A stretch of 64,000 bases of DNA from Laetiporus sulphureus 93-53 (taxonomy: Eukaryota > Basidiomycota > Agaricomycetes > Polyporales > Laetiporaceae). The position numbers and the translations under genes are program-made. Under the pieces are notes generated by a model. That model did not search any database, was not told the DNA's origin, and saw nothing but the letters and a program-made list of their open reading frames with translations. This document shows, in pieces, positions 39,528 to 51,449 of this stretch (positions are counted from its first letter, which is position 1; each line of letters opens with the position of its first letter). The stretch is from NCBI RefSeq assembly GCF_001632365.1, contig NW_024468538.1, positions 1 through 64,000 on the forward strand, given 5' to 3'.

Positions 39528-40017
39528 GATTCTTTGAACATGTTGAGTCGTGTCTCAGCGAGGCCGACCGATCTTTACTCTTCCTATGACATTGTTTCTT
39601 TTACTTTCTCGTCGCTCATTTGACTTGATCTCCGTGACATGTCTCTGTCACGTCTTGAGTTGTTGTGTTCGGGACTGGAAGCCTAACATGCATCAATATA
39701 TTCTTGACTCTTGAAGCTAGTATATATTGATGTGTTTACATGAATACGCCGCTCGGGGCGTCCTCTTTATCACGTTGAATGCATACAGCATCACGTGACC
39801 GCGTTTCATGGCGACATCGTCGCGGCTGTGGTTCAGCCTCACGACAAGCCATCATAGTTCCTCCTTTATTCGGCTGTCGCCGCGCACGCAGTGCATTGCG
39901 TCGTGCCGGGCGGCGTATGCCCTCAACTTAGCTTAATCGTCTACTCTAGTATTTTCTCTCACCGGCTATCCGACTCCATTACCTCTTACAACCGCCAGCG
40001 ATTTCGAGGACACCAAC
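39528..40017. other. Intergenic region (490 bp)
   Basis: Promoter side of the Kre9-like gene. A GC-rich hairpin-like word (ACGCCGCTCGGGGCGTCC) lies near 39747. No gene is seen. Confidence 0.4.
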
Positions 40018-41048
40018 ATGTCATTGTCACTCTTGGGCCTAATATTCCTATTACTCTTTTTCGTCGCACGTGCGGCTCTTTATGTACGTTGGATTAGTGC
40101 TACATGCATACCGCTCTCTAAAGGAGACGTCACAAGGACAGGTTAATCAGCCTCTTTCAGGCTCGACATGCTACGGCGGGCAGCCGTGCACAATTGCTTG
40201 GGTAGATGACGGCGAGAGCCCATTATTAAGCGACATCGGTGCTTGTTACGTTGGGCTCTACTACGGGAATGGCGTACGCTTCTCGTCATTCGTGTCTCGT
40301 CGTTCATGAGGCTGACTCTACGACGGCGCTTTCAAGGATCTGATCCAGGAAATCGAGCCGGTCAATGTTGCGGAAATACATTCCCTCAGTTTCACGGTCT
40401 GTCTCCTCGCATGTTACGCCGTTGTGGCTGGGTCAGCTCAGATTTACCGGTTATCTAGCCCGATTCAGCCGCGGGGTCCGATTCGAGCTTGTAGTACGTG
40501 GCCTGACTTGCGTGCTGTCATCATGTTCTTAATTTTCTTTACGTTCATAGCTACGTCAACTTCACCTCCGTGGAGCTCATAATAAACTCTACGTACTACA
40601 TGCAGTATTCGGTTGACTTCGCGTACGTACAAAGGCATTTCTATCCTGCACTATGTTGAGATACAATCCATGGCCAACCAGTCTGTCGTCGATGTATGGC
40701 AACCTCGCGTCCCACGTTGCAAGTGACACTGCCGCAATACCTGTCCCATCGAGCGTTCTCAGCCCCGGTGTCGACTCCGTCTCGTCTACGGCTACGATCA
40801 CGAACTCGTTCTCGACAACGATCTCGCTGCCGTCCATCTCTGTCGCGACGAGCGTGAGCAGCAATACCGCATCGTCGACGTCCTCTGGGCTGTCCAGGTC
40901 ATATTCGGCGAGCTCGACTGCATCTGAATCATCACCGTCGACGTCGACTGTCACTTCATCTGCTCTACGGTCTGCACAATGTCCCTCAGGCGCATTGTCT
41001 CTCATTGCGATCACGGGCCTTATGTTAACTTGTCTTTTGCATCTGTAG
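40018..41048 (+). CDS. Kre9/Knh1-type GPI-anchored Ser/Thr-rich protein
   Basis: Six exons (40018-40083, 40142-40273, 40337-40396, 40459-40493, 40551-40622, 40682-41048) give 243 residues. A signal peptide (SLSLLGLIFLLLFFVARA) leads into VNQPLSGSTCYGGQPCTIAW with VDDGESPLL, the start of the Kre9/Knh1 N-terminal domain (Ser-Thr-rich GPI-anchored membrane family). LIQEIEPVNV and LSFTPDSAAG, then YVNFTSVEL and VDFALSSMYG, complete the domain. The remainder is almost pure Ser/Thr/Val and ends with a hydrophobic segment (LSLIAITGLMLTCLLHL) typical of GPI attachment. It is expected at the cell surface or wall, where relatives affect beta-1,6-glucan. Every intron is 57-63 nt. Confidence 0.9.
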
Positions 41049-42048
41049 TTTTTTTGCCATCGCTTTGTATTGACTCTTTTCTGATCGGATGGATAGCTTT
41101 GGGTGGTCATACGTCGAGTTTTGTCGCACTTACATTCGAATTATTCAGTCGTCCATCATTCGATTGCGTATACCCACGACCCGGTCAATAGCTGTCGCTG
41201 TTAATGGACGTTGTTATTGATTAGATATTAAGAATTCGCGCACCCGCTATCGCGTAAGATATTCCTTGGGTTCCTTAGGTGGGTTCTCCGTTCCCCGCCA
41301 TCGAGAATAAGGCCGAGCACCGAGTGAGGCACGATATCGAGAGGGAGAGAGATCTATTGTAATAATACCTGTGTCCGAGCACCCCCCCCCCTCCCCAAAT
41401 AGAAGATGGTTCCTGAAGTCGGAGTGCAAGCAATTGAGATCATCTGAAGGCCATCTTGATGGCTCATGAGATGGCTCCAATCATTCATCCATATTCAGCT
41501 CTATAAGTACCTTGCTACTCATGTTCCTCGAATTCTGTCATCACGAGCGAAAGTCTTGCTTGAATAACCAGACAAGTCCTTGTACAAATAGCGCTGGGCT
41601 ACTCTGCAACTTGCAAGAAAGGCGAGACACTTGAGGCCACTTCCGGCTACAAGAAACCATACACTATGGCTATCATCTTTACAGGTCAATCATTACATTA
41701 GATCTCGGTATTATTATTAGATGCTTATTTGGAGAAGACCTCAAGGCGGTTTCCGTTTGAGGAAAATGGTCCCATTAATTTGCTGCATGGGAACCAATGA
41801 ATTTTAATTTGCTCCTGCTACACATGTGGAGGAACTATTCCTGCTATGGTCGATAGAGGGGTAACGTCGTTTGGATTTCGGAATAGATCAGCCTTGAGCT
41901 TGAATGTCAGTCCGTGACTGTCCGTCACATTTCACGATTCGCACGCGTCGAAGAAAGTAAGCGCCTGGTGGGCGTACAGATCACATGATCGCGTCGCCGT
42001 TGAACTGATGAGGCGCCAAGGCATTGAGCACAGCGACGACCGCTCGCC
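41049..42048. other. CTP1 upstream region (1 kb)
   Basis: No gene is seen. A run of ten C lies at 41382-41391, prone to length change. The CTP1 promoter should be at the right end. Confidence 0.4.
41943..41948. promoter_or_regulatory. MCB-like box upstream of CTP1
   Basis: ACGCGT, 100 bp before the CTP1 ATG; a CGCGTC word follows near 41991. The role in G1/S control is inferred by comparison with MCM4 and ORC3 in this window. Confidence 0.4.
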
Positions 42049-44357
42049 ATGGAATTGGTCGCACACAACATTCTTTCTGGACCAATGCCCTCCAACTCTC
42101 GCGATAACGAAGGGGAGCTGACTTCCGCACAACCAATAAAGCTTATGGAAGGCGTGGTACGACGTGTGGTCCTGCATATCCTGGGCAGCTCTGATGTGGC
42201 GAGTTCCGGTCGACAGGTCAGACGCGTCAGACGTGCGAATGATGACCTTCGAACTGAATTGTTCGCAGTTTCTCAGCGTGGAGACCACCTTGCGAGAGGT
42301 TTCGGCTTCAAGACCATTGACGAGGCGGAGGCGACGATCGCCGCACGTCCAGCGATCTTCAATCGAGCGTTTGTCGAGCAAGCCGAGTCTAAGCTGCTGG
42401 ACCTCGAGACACAAGTGAAGAAGCACGTTAATTTGGAAATAGAGTCATGCAACGCTCTTCAAGAAGCATCCAGACGAATAGACGAGCTCAAGAAGGAGAA
42501 CGCGAGGCTGAGTGCTGAGCTAAAGGCGACAAAACGCAAGGACAATGGTGTCAGGCCGCTGCAGGACGTTACGCCCGTAAACGCGCACGGCTCTCATGAT
42601 ACCTCAGTATATGCGCCTTTACCGTCATTGTCCAGCTTGACCGCTGTCAGCTCATCGACAGGCGACCTCGCTTCTATCAAAGCAGAACTACAGGAGCTGC
42701 GCAAGAGCTACGATGCGTTACGCCAAGCAAAAGAGCGCAGCGACGCGAAGCATATGGCCGATTATGTGAAGTGGCGGAACTTCAAACAATGGATGTTTGA
42801 CGAGAAAGAGGCTTCTCTATCGAGCATCCTAGTCGAGGGCAAGACGCCCAACTGGAAACGCATCTTGAAGCTGCGGAAGAAGTATATGAAGATTGGACCT
42901 CAGACGGATACACCGGAGTCATCCAAGGCGCCGGAAGCAACTACGAGTGCGCATATATCCTCGCTGAGCGCAAACATATCTTCGTCAGCCACGCATAAAC
43001 CCTCGCCGAGTACACACGCACCTTCTCCGACCACGCGCATCCCTTCCTTAAGAAGTACATCTTTGCACTCTAAACCACGATTACCGCTGATTAACAGCGC
43101 TTTTTAGCGCAAGCAGGTGTAAAGGATCTCGCGGAAAGCGAGCCTCCCATTGGCTCGCTGACGTCCCATCTCATGAAAGCTCAGGACGAGGAGAAACAGG
43201 CAGAGTCACCTGCTGCTTTTCCGCCCAAGGCTCCAAAAGCTCTGATCTGTATGCCACCGAAAAGCCAGAAGCGCAAGCTGGACGAAATGTCATCTTCAGA
43301 AACGGAAGACGACTCACAGGGTATGGGTCAATTGACATGGGCGCAGATAGCTTCGCTGATTGGGTCCTGAACATGTAGCTCCTTCGCCGATATATGAGAC
43401 TCAGCCAGGGCTCGTTCGACGCTTCCTGGAGTCGCCCGTCCGCACTAGCAGCAGAAGGAAGAGCGAGCCCACTAAGCCCACTGCTACCGTGTGCAAGTCG
43501 CCGAGGAAGCCGCACTCACCGTCAGTCACCTCACCAAGATCCCGCGACCTTGCTCTTGCGGTCAGCCCGCGGAAGCGCGTGAACTCGACGCCGGCCAGGG
43601 AAAGCAGTGCGGATAAGGAGAATGCCCATACCCCGAACACGGCATGCAAGCGTCCGGTGGATTACTCGGTATATAAAGGAAGGGGCAGGTATGCCTCCAA
43701 CGCAAGGTCTGTTTTTGCTTGCATCTGCGACCTCATTCCAGCGCGTTGACGAAACATCGTAGTGCTACCAAGACGATCAACGCAGACTTTAAGATGGACA
43801 CCGCGCGCAACGCCGGAGTGGAGTTCCAGTTCGACGAGGTCGTGCGGAATAAGGAGTCCAGGAAGCATCTTCACGCTGACGACTGCGAGTGCTGTAGAGG
43901 CGTGAGTGACATCTGCATTGCTGGTCGTCATCCAAGCTGATAAGGAACATAGTATTACGAGGGCCTCAACCCAATGCCGCCCCGCCTCCAGCGTCCGTTA
44001 TGGCGTTCGCCCTCGCCCTCCAAGCGCAAGCACGAGCACGGCCCATCGACCTCCAGCGCACGGACGGTGCTCGCGCCTGACTCGGATGACGAACGACAGC
44101 AGGCCATCGAGGAGCACAAGCGCGAAATTTCTCGGCATCGCCAACGGTGGGAACGACCGCTGACCCCACCGGGGTACTGGGAGATCGGGTTCCCGGACAC
44201 ACAGGAGGCCGCGGAGATCAATGCGCGGGCGAGGGAGATGCACGAGCAAAAGCGAGCGCGGATTGAGGCTGAGGCGAGGTACGTGTCTGTCTCGAGGAAA
44301 ATGGCATGTCTGACATCCTGCTTGCGCAGTCGTGGTGGACGATACAAGAGGCGGTGA
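42049..44357 (+). CDS. CTP1: DNA end-resection factor Ctp1/Sae2/CtIP
   Basis: Six exons (42049-43054, 43108-43320, 43379-43706, 43763-43901, 43953-44278, 44330-44357) give 679 residues. The N-terminal half is helical with coiled-coil stretches (for example KHVNLEIESCNALQEASRRI) that should form the oligomer. A Ser/Thr/Pro-rich middle has many SP/TP sites for cell-cycle kinases. The C-terminal domain has FQFDEVVRNKESRKHLHADD, a Cys cluster (DCECCRGYYEGL), and ISRHRQRWERPLTPPGYWEI with GFPDTQE, the conserved RHR/Mre11-activating block. The protein stimulates the Mre11-Rad50-Nbs1 nuclease to start resection at double-strand breaks in mitosis and meiosis. The last exon encodes only a basic tail (RGGRYKRR). 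Confidence 0.95.
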
Positions 44358-44765
44358 TTGGGATGGTCAATGCAACTATACATGGGAAAGGTAAGTCAGT
44401 TGGAACGGCAGATTGGAATCTCGGGTGCTCTTTCATGTAGTCTGGACATGTTCAGACATATTGCACTGCCATCGCAATTTGCTCTACCTTGCTCGAAGGT
44501 CATCATTTCGGACACTGGAAGTACACTCAATGGACATTACATCATCAATTTATATCTCATCTATGCAGTGCGGCATCATCCATTACCTCTTGCATCCCCG
44601 CCACCTTTTGTAGGTATCATACTGAATCGTATCGAAGATCGAGGAATTAGCGTGAGTCTCTGCCCAGACGTGAGCAGGCGCAAGATCCTCAGTGGATGGT
44701 AATGCGATGATAGGCGCGACCAGAGATGGGCTAACGGTCCGGATGTTACGTTTCCCTCTAACATA
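44358..44765. other. Convergent intergenic region (408 bp)
   Basis: 3' ends of CTP1 and GPI1 meet here. No gene is seen. Confidence 0.5.
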
Positions 44766-47001
44766 CTATGAGAGAAGTGAGGGAGACGTACCGTAATGCA
44801 TGAAGATCAACGAGAGAGGAGCTGGTTGGCTCTGCGGATACGTTGGTTGTCGATGATGTCGCTTCGTGAGACATAGCATTGGGAAGACATACCTCCAGGA
44901 CCAAGGATCCTTGTTGTGTAGTTAACGGTCTAAAAGCGATGCGTCCTGCAAACCGCCAGCACCAATCCGTTATCGCAAGGAGTAGCTGAGAAGAACACGG
45001 TGCTGACCTGGAAGGCGCATCGGATCCTTCACGCGCAGCATGAGGGCAAATAGAGGAAAGTGATTGAGCAGTGCTGTTATTGTGTCCAACGATGCATGAA
45101 GCATGATAATCACGAAGTGTACCTAAAACGTCGCTCGTCAGGAGATGCGCAGATACCAGCAATGATTAGATACGGACAGTCGCAAATAGCGCGTAGTATG
45201 TCAAAACCGTCGGGTAAAGAAAAGCCACAAGGGTGAAGAGGATCGTTCCCAGGAGTAACTGGTCAAGGTCGTAGTCCCACGAGTCCAGCCGGTTTCGAAG
45301 GACGTTGAACCGCTTTCCTGCAGAGACAGATATCCAGACGGACATGCACAAAGCACCACTTGCGAACGTACCGCGGAAGAGATTCCAAAGGGAACCAGCC
45401 AGTTGCAGCTCATGCCGGAATGCGGTGGCAGACAGCAGGTAGCAGACATTCAGGTGCAACGTGAGAAGACTGAGCGTGTCAGACAAAAGAGACACGATCA
45501 TCGTCATGCCACAGCTGCCCATGACACCCGTCATCCAGAACAGCCACGGGAAGTATGGCGCCGCCTCCTGCAGCACTTCTACAGTCACGACACCCGATCA
45601 GCAAAGGAAACCCAATGAACGGCGGATGACTCACTCCCCCATACGAAGATAATCCCGAGTAGAGTTTGGCAATAGAATTGGCTCAATTCAGTATTGAGCT
45701 TAAGCCCCGCTGGCCAGCTATTCAGCCAGATTAATGCCCGTTGGGCACATTCAACGAGATAGTACTACGACAAATGTTAGCATTTACATCACATGGCGTT
45801 CAAGGAAGGAGGACCTGAGTGTAATGTTGTAGCCATTGAGCAAGCGCCAGGTCGTTCTCACACAAGAATGAGCCCAATGCGACACCGATAATGATATCGT
45901 TGAGTACGAGCCACAGGCAGTTATAGAACCTGTAGCACGTCACCTTTATATCCCAAAGACAGATGGCTGGGCTTACTTGACATATCGAGAGATCGAGTCC
46001 GTCGTACGCCAATTGTGGCCACGATAGATGACAGGTGCCTGCGCCAGCATGAAAGCCCCCTGCTCAAAGCGGATATCGAACTGCTCGACTACTGCGGATT
46101 AGAATGCTGCTATGTCTAAGACGGTGAGCGTTACAGACCGGTTGTCGATAAGTTCCTTAGGATCGCCAACATCTGATTCGTGTATGCAGCAGGGTTCCTG
46201 TTTGAAGCGATGAGAGGTTGGACGGGCTCTGAAAACGCAGACACATGTGAGACAATGATGCGGCCCTTCGAGGCTCGATCGACGGCATCCGCTAATAATT
46301 GTGCAACGTTGAGCTAAACAGCGATATCAGATCGCATAAGACATGGAAAGGCGGATTGGCGCAGACCTGATCAATGACTGCTTGGTTTAACTGAGGACCA
46401 GTCTGGAGAGCTGGTCTGGTAAAATCGCAAGTTAGGAAAGCCGGGTTTTGTAGTGAGTCAAGTTGAGCTGTATCTCCGGATATGCGAGACGGAAGGATGT
46501 CCATTGCATTGTAATCCAAGGAATAGAATTGCATGGCTTCTCTTCTTGGTCGCTCGTAGTGCACGAAGAGCAAATGACCTTATCAATAGTATGAATAATG
46601 TAAAGAGTTTGAAAATTCGACTTCATACGTCGATTCAATTGAGCTACAAGAAAATGAACGACTGGGATCGCATTTAGGCGACGTTCCACAGCCTCTCGAG
46701 AGAAAGAACAGCGTCCGAAGACGATCGAATCGGCGGATAGATAGTGCATGGAGCTCCATTCATCATCCAGAAGTGCGGCCTTGAGTACACTTTCTGCATC
46801 CTCATCCTAGTTTCAAAAGTACGCATAATGTGATTTGCGCGTGAGTTGCTGAACCATGGCATGATCTCGTACCGTATCGCCATCCAGAACACCCGCTACA
46901 CATAGCAAGGATTGTTGTCCCCATCCATAGAAATATCCATGAGAGACCAAATGCTGCGGCCAAAAAACCGTCGTAAAGTTGTGCATGGACGAAGACAACA
47001 T
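44766..47001 (-). CDS. GPI1: GPI-GlcNAc transferase subunit Gpi1/PIG-Q
   Basis: Twelve exons (47001-46873, 46806-46629, 46578-46367, 46313-46139, 46091-45977, 45929-45815, 45764-45635, 45578-45372, 45317-45178, 45122-45008, 44945-44893, 44831-44766) give 544 residues. Family marks are TTVFWPQHLVSHGYFYGW at the start, FYNCLWLVLNDIIIGVALGS, IWLNSWPAGLKLNTELSQF, KRFNVLRNRLDSWDYDLDQL and LNHFPLFALMLRVKDPMRLP. The middle and end have several membrane segments. Gpi1 stabilises the ER complex that adds GlcNAc to phosphatidylinositol, the first step of GPI anchor synthesis. Introns are 47-66 nt. An in-frame ATG at 46986 is an alternative start. Confidence 0.95.
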
Positions 47002-47453
47002 AGAACGAGTTCTTGGCATCAGTATGACAGCGTGCGTTATGTCACGCGTCAGGGTCACGCATCCTGCGCCACAAACGCGTCGCGCACCTCGATGACCGCG
47101 CTCGCCCATTCGACCCAACATGATGCTTGAAATAGGTTTTGATGCTGTCCGGCTGTAGTACGCATGCATTCTTTCCTAAATAGAGACATGGTCATAGCTT
47201 TGGAAAGCAACTTCTGTTTTCCTTGGATTGACCGAGCATATCGCACACACTCCAGTCTCCGACACGTCACTTTCGAGGACGTTTTATCGCTACTGCCAGC
47301 ACAGTTGCAATACGATGACAGAGTTCGTATTTTTCACAACGATGCAGAAAAATACATCAGATTAGGGACAGATAGAGAAGTTGTCATCGCCATGCCTCCT
47401 CAATACTACAAGCTGGCAGCCATTCCTATTTATCGCGACTGATCCCTCAAGCA
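47002..47453. promoter_or_regulatory. GPI1 upstream region (452 bp)
   Basis: Between the alpha-galactosidase stop and the GPI1 start on the same strand. Two ACGCGT words occur near 47039 and 47079. No gene is seen. Confidence 0.35.
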
Positions 47454-49838
47454 TCAAGTATCCGGATCAGTGCCGTTCTCCGCTGCGCAATCATACCATA
47501 CCGAACACGGTGGATAGATTTCCGCTGGCTCATCGCCCGCGTCTCGTAGTAACAAAGCGACCACGCCGTGCGCAAGGACGTCTGTGGCAGTGAAGTTGCG
47601 CACCGCGGTACCGTTGTCCGTGTGCGTCCAGAGGTCCTACGCACAACACAGTCAGATAGAAAAGCAGAAGCGACGATAGTCAAACGCGGCGTACGCGGAC
47701 GGAATACTGCCTGCCAGCTCTGATCCAAGGCGATTCTGTCAGATTGAAGAACAAGTTTGCGGACTCGTTGAGAGTGTTAAGCTGATAGAAGTTGTTTGGC
47801 AGCTGTGTCAAATCAATTGCATAAAGGTTATTCACCAGCATGAACACAGTGCCGTTCTCGCTAGGTCCACTCCAGTATTGAGCAGGATAGGAGGAGTTGC
47901 TCGTCCAATCAGCCTGCAAACATTGTACATCGGAAGAATAGAGGGGTGTATAGAGACCGACGCACATTGATGCCCCATCTGAAGGGGGAGATGCTCGTGC
48001 CGACGACGTTGTCTTGGCTGATCGCTAATATCTCCCTGTTGGACAGGATTTCGATGATCTCTGGAGACGCAGCGGAAAGCTTGAACCAAGGTCGTTCAAT
48101 ATCCATTGCAATGAGCGTCGGAAACAGAGCACTCACATTCGTGCCAATCAACAACGGCGACTTCATCAGAGCCCATGCAGTGAAATGGGACTTGTTTTCC
48201 TCATAGGTCAGATCTCCATTTCCACTGCAACTTCTGATTAGGTCCACTGTCAAGCCTGACCGGCTATGTTACGTACACTTCGAGCTGTGCTCATGGAATG
48301 GTCTCGTGAGTGTGAGTCGCAGAGTGACATGGTCTAGAGGGAGCGCACGATATCCATATCGTTGTGACCATAGAAGTTGCTGCTCTGGGTGATGAAGGAA
48401 TCACTGTCGGTAGCACCAGGTAAGCTTTACTAAGACATAAATGATGCAAGAACGCACAAGTTGATTATGCTTGCGATCGAGTCCCAGTTTGCCGCAATGT
48501 CACCATCGATCTGCACAACCCGTCAGCCACGAGCAGGACATCATGACGAGTTGCGTTGCACGCTCACCCGCCAGCTGTTGCCCACGGAAGATCCCCATCT
48601 ACTCACACTGTCAGCGTCGCGAATCCTCATATTAAACAGAAACCTACATCCAAACTTGACTCTACGGAAACAGTAAGTAAGCATCGACTGCCGACGTCAT
48701 CTATTACTTACCCATCCCCACTCGCACAGGGAGTAGATCAGCGGCTCCTTCCCTGTAGTCACCGATAGGTTGGCGATTGCATCGGCCATGCGTTGGTATT
48801 CTAACAGACGAGAGTTAGATTGCACGCTTTGACTATACAACTTACCTACTTCCATACGTTCCCTCGCGTATGATGTCATCAAACGGGACTGCAGAAGGCG
48901 CTATCAAACGATATTCGACGGCGGCGATTTTCCCAACTCACTGTAGCAGTTGTCGTATCTAGACGCTTCTCATCAGCTACGAACGCATTCATACCTGAAC
49001 AAACCTCTTACTTGAGGTAATCGAATCCCCAGTCCTGGAACGTCTGGGCATCGATGGATTCATGATCGAACGATCCCGCATATCCAGCGCAGGTGAACCA
49101 GCCGGAATCACCATACTTATGTGTCGTTTGGTTAGTGTTCGCCGTGGAAGATACCAGTTGGCGCACGCACGATGCCAGCCTGACTATAGCGACCACAAAC
49201 GTTTGTGAGTGTCTTCAGATTTTGCTAACAGATAAGTTTAAGACCAACAATCCCATATCATGCAGTTGTGCTGTCAAATTGTTGAAGCCACTTGGAAACC
49301 TCTCGGTATCTGCAACATTCAATGGCGTCGCGCATTGCGATAATAGATAGGAAGGCTACCGACTGGGAACAAGCAGCCCTTCTGCGCTGCGATTCTTCTC
49401 GGCCCAGCAGTCATCCAGATTGACGTGGTTATAACCAACATCCTATCCACACGCATGCTTAGCTGGGTAGAATACATGACTGACCTTCATACATACTTGG
49501 AGACCGAGCGACTTCATCAAACTCGCTGTCTCAAGGATAATATTTTCATCGATGTTGCACTGTTCCCGGTTAAGCATGGTGTCCTTCGCAGGAGACAGGT
49601 GTACGCACGGCATATGCATTCCAGGCTTACGCGGTGCAGACGTCAGAGCAAGTTGCGAAGCTCTGCACAGTTGCTTACTGTTATAACCCAGCGCTAAAGC
49701 GAGTAAGATTTGAGGTATTACTCCGTGAATTACGCAACTACACTCACCAGGCAGGCGAGCCACGCCATTATTCAACGCATGGACAACGGTGACGCCTGCG
49801 AGAATGCTTGCGACAGTGCCTGCGAGGAACATCATCAT
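47454..49838 (-). CDS. Secreted GH27 alpha-galactosidase
   Basis: Twenty exons give 450 residues: 49838-49748, 49693-49679, 49625-49609, 49559-49497, 49442-49364, 49309-49245, 49179-49171, 49115-49012, 48958-48942, 48888-48850, 48800-48712, 48661-48648, 48598-48568, 48510-48458, 48403-48349, 48284-48277, 48224-48137, 48079-47966, 47913-47695, 47636-47454. A signal peptide ends near [52 protein letters not shown] (nucleophile Asp), [19 protein letters not shown] (acid/base Asp) and [14 protein letters not shown] match GH27; the end is the C-terminal beta domain ([15 protein letters not shown]). It should release terminal alpha-galactose from plant galactomannan or raffinose sugars outside the cell. 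Alpha-N-acetylgalactosaminidase activity cannot be excluded. Six exons are 8-17 nt; each was placed because it restores a family motif in phase. Confidence 0.93.
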
Positions 49839-51130
49839 CGCTTTAGGCTCAAAAATTGGGCGCAACCTTGCATGGGCTCCACGACTGCGGCCTTATATAC
49901 TGCCGTAACCTGAGAATCGTCCTCTGTATGTGGCGGATATTATGCTGCTGAACAGCTTCTCAGCATAGGCTGTAGCGCAGATACCGGCCCGCTAGAAGTG
50001 GTTCGCGGTGCATGCGTAGCAATGTCTGCATTCCCGTGACGACGTCGTCTGATCGCAGAAGCTTTCAAAAGGCATGATGGCGAGGAGCCCTCTGCCCTCT
50101 GAAGGGATTCAATTCATGAGATGCACATTTGAGTAATTTTCCGAGTAACATCCGCTTTGACTGTTCAAGATCTATTGTCCTTGTGGAAGTCCTTTCTCTC
50201 CGACCCGAACAGCACCAATACGAGTCGCGAGGCTTTCCCCACGTTGACAGTGAACCATCAACGAGATATCCATGCAAGACTATGATTCGTCAACGAGCAG
50301 GGAGACGAGTTGCGTGGTCTGCAAGACGAATGATCAACAGGTTGAAGAGAACACTACATATGTGTATCAGTGTCCGCGATGCTCATAGACAAGCCTCTCG
50401 ACCGAAGAGAGATGGCATTTGCTAAACTCGAGTCCTGGCATAAAACATCATCTACTCGTCTGCTTGCGTGAAAGGAGACTCTGGGTGTGATAATGATGAC
50501 TGGGGCCCGTGCAAGCGCCCTTTTGATACCAGGGAAACTCAGAGGCAATCAGATGCCCCAGACGAGCATTCCATGGACAACGAGCTTGCATCACATCGAT
50601 TCTAAACGTGTATTGTGCGAAATTTACACGACCTGACCCTTCGTGACGTCGATTAGACATACGATGAAGTAAAGCCAATGCACGTACCATGGAGCGAGAA
50701 GTTATCTCTGACCTTCTACACGGCCATCGGGGAAAACATAAGCCTGGCCAGAACGTTGGATGAGAAATGTTACCGACAGCGAAAAGTCTGATGTGTATTA
50801 ATGAGCAAGTGGTAAGCGGATGTCTTCCCATATCTACGGCCGATCGAGCAAGTAGCAACTTGCACACACGAGCGAGCGATGCAAAAGTGATAAAAGTGTT
50901 CCGACTATCCGTCGACATTGAACCATGGGGCCCCCTACTCAAAGCCTGTCTGCAAAACATCTCAAAATTACAGAGAGCACCCACACATCACGAGAATATG
51001 ATGTAGAATGGGAGAATGGTAGGACGTGCTGCGTCAGGTAGCGGTGGATACCACACTGTGAAGGACAATTTGGCGAAGAATTGGAGTAGAGAGGCTGAAC
51101 ACACTCACGGTCTACAACACCGAAGCGACT
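49839..51130. other. 1.3-kb intergenic region
   Basis: Upstream of the alpha-galactosidase and downstream of OST4, both on the minus strand. A 178-residue frame at 50448-50984 (-) lacks any recognisable motif and is not called. The sugar-responsive promoter would be expected near 49840-50400, but I see no clear site. Confidence 0.4.
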
Positions 51131-51274
51131 CTAGGTTGACGCAGGACGTCCCTCCTGGTGTCTAGCTTCAACGTATCGTGCGTTGACCGCAACGATGTGA
51201 TACGCCACCACGGTGAGCATGGCGAGCGCACCGAGAGAGTTGGCGAGATTGTACAGCTCGTTGTGGGTGATCAT
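51131..51274 (-). CDS. OST4: Oligosaccharyltransferase subunit Ost4
   Basis: A 47-residue protein from the ATG at 51274. It is a tiny one-pass membrane protein: MITHNELYNLANSLGALAML then TVVAYHIVAVNA matches the pattern of fungal Ost4 (short polar start, one helix, VNA after the helix). Ost4 joins Stt3 to Ost3/Ost6 in the ER complex that transfers glycans to Asn. The polar tail after VNA (about 15 residues) is longer than in yeast (36 residues in total). The open frame runs further upstream, but only this ATG gives the family start. Small size limits certainty. Confidence 0.75.
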   Translation of the reverse strand: MITHNELYNLANSLGALAMLTVVAYHIVAVNARYVEARHQEGRPAST

Positions 51275-51449
51275 AGTGCGCAACGATGGCGAGTATGCTA
51301 CAGATGGAGACCGACCTCGTAGTAGTGGCTGCCAGGTGTGTGTTTGTGCACGTTTGGCAGCAGCGTCACTGAAGTTCCCTGCGACTTCCGAGACCGCCAA
51401 CTATCTTCTGCACAAACTTGCTGCGCTCTTCCCGTAAAATCTAGACAAG
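51275..51449. promoter_or_regulatory. Shared divergent promoter of OST4 and QCR8
   Basis: Only 175 bp separate the two start codons, so both promoters and 5' UTRs must fit here. No canonical TATA box is seen. Confidence 0.6.

Noticed and set aside
41382..41391. Run of ten C as a possible regulatory or structural element
   Set aside because: A simple homopolymer with no supporting context.
48425..48457. 33-nt intron in the alpha-galactosidase gene
   Set aside because: Too short for this genome; a 54-nt intron (48404-48457) keeps phase and aligns better with GH27 before FYGHND.
49015..49035. tRNA-like word GATTCGATTACC
   Set aside because: It is coding sequence of the alpha-galactosidase (WGFDYL) and has no fold.
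50448..50984. 178-residue open frame on the minus strand
   Set aside because: No recognisable motif and odd composition; overlapping frames on the other strand.
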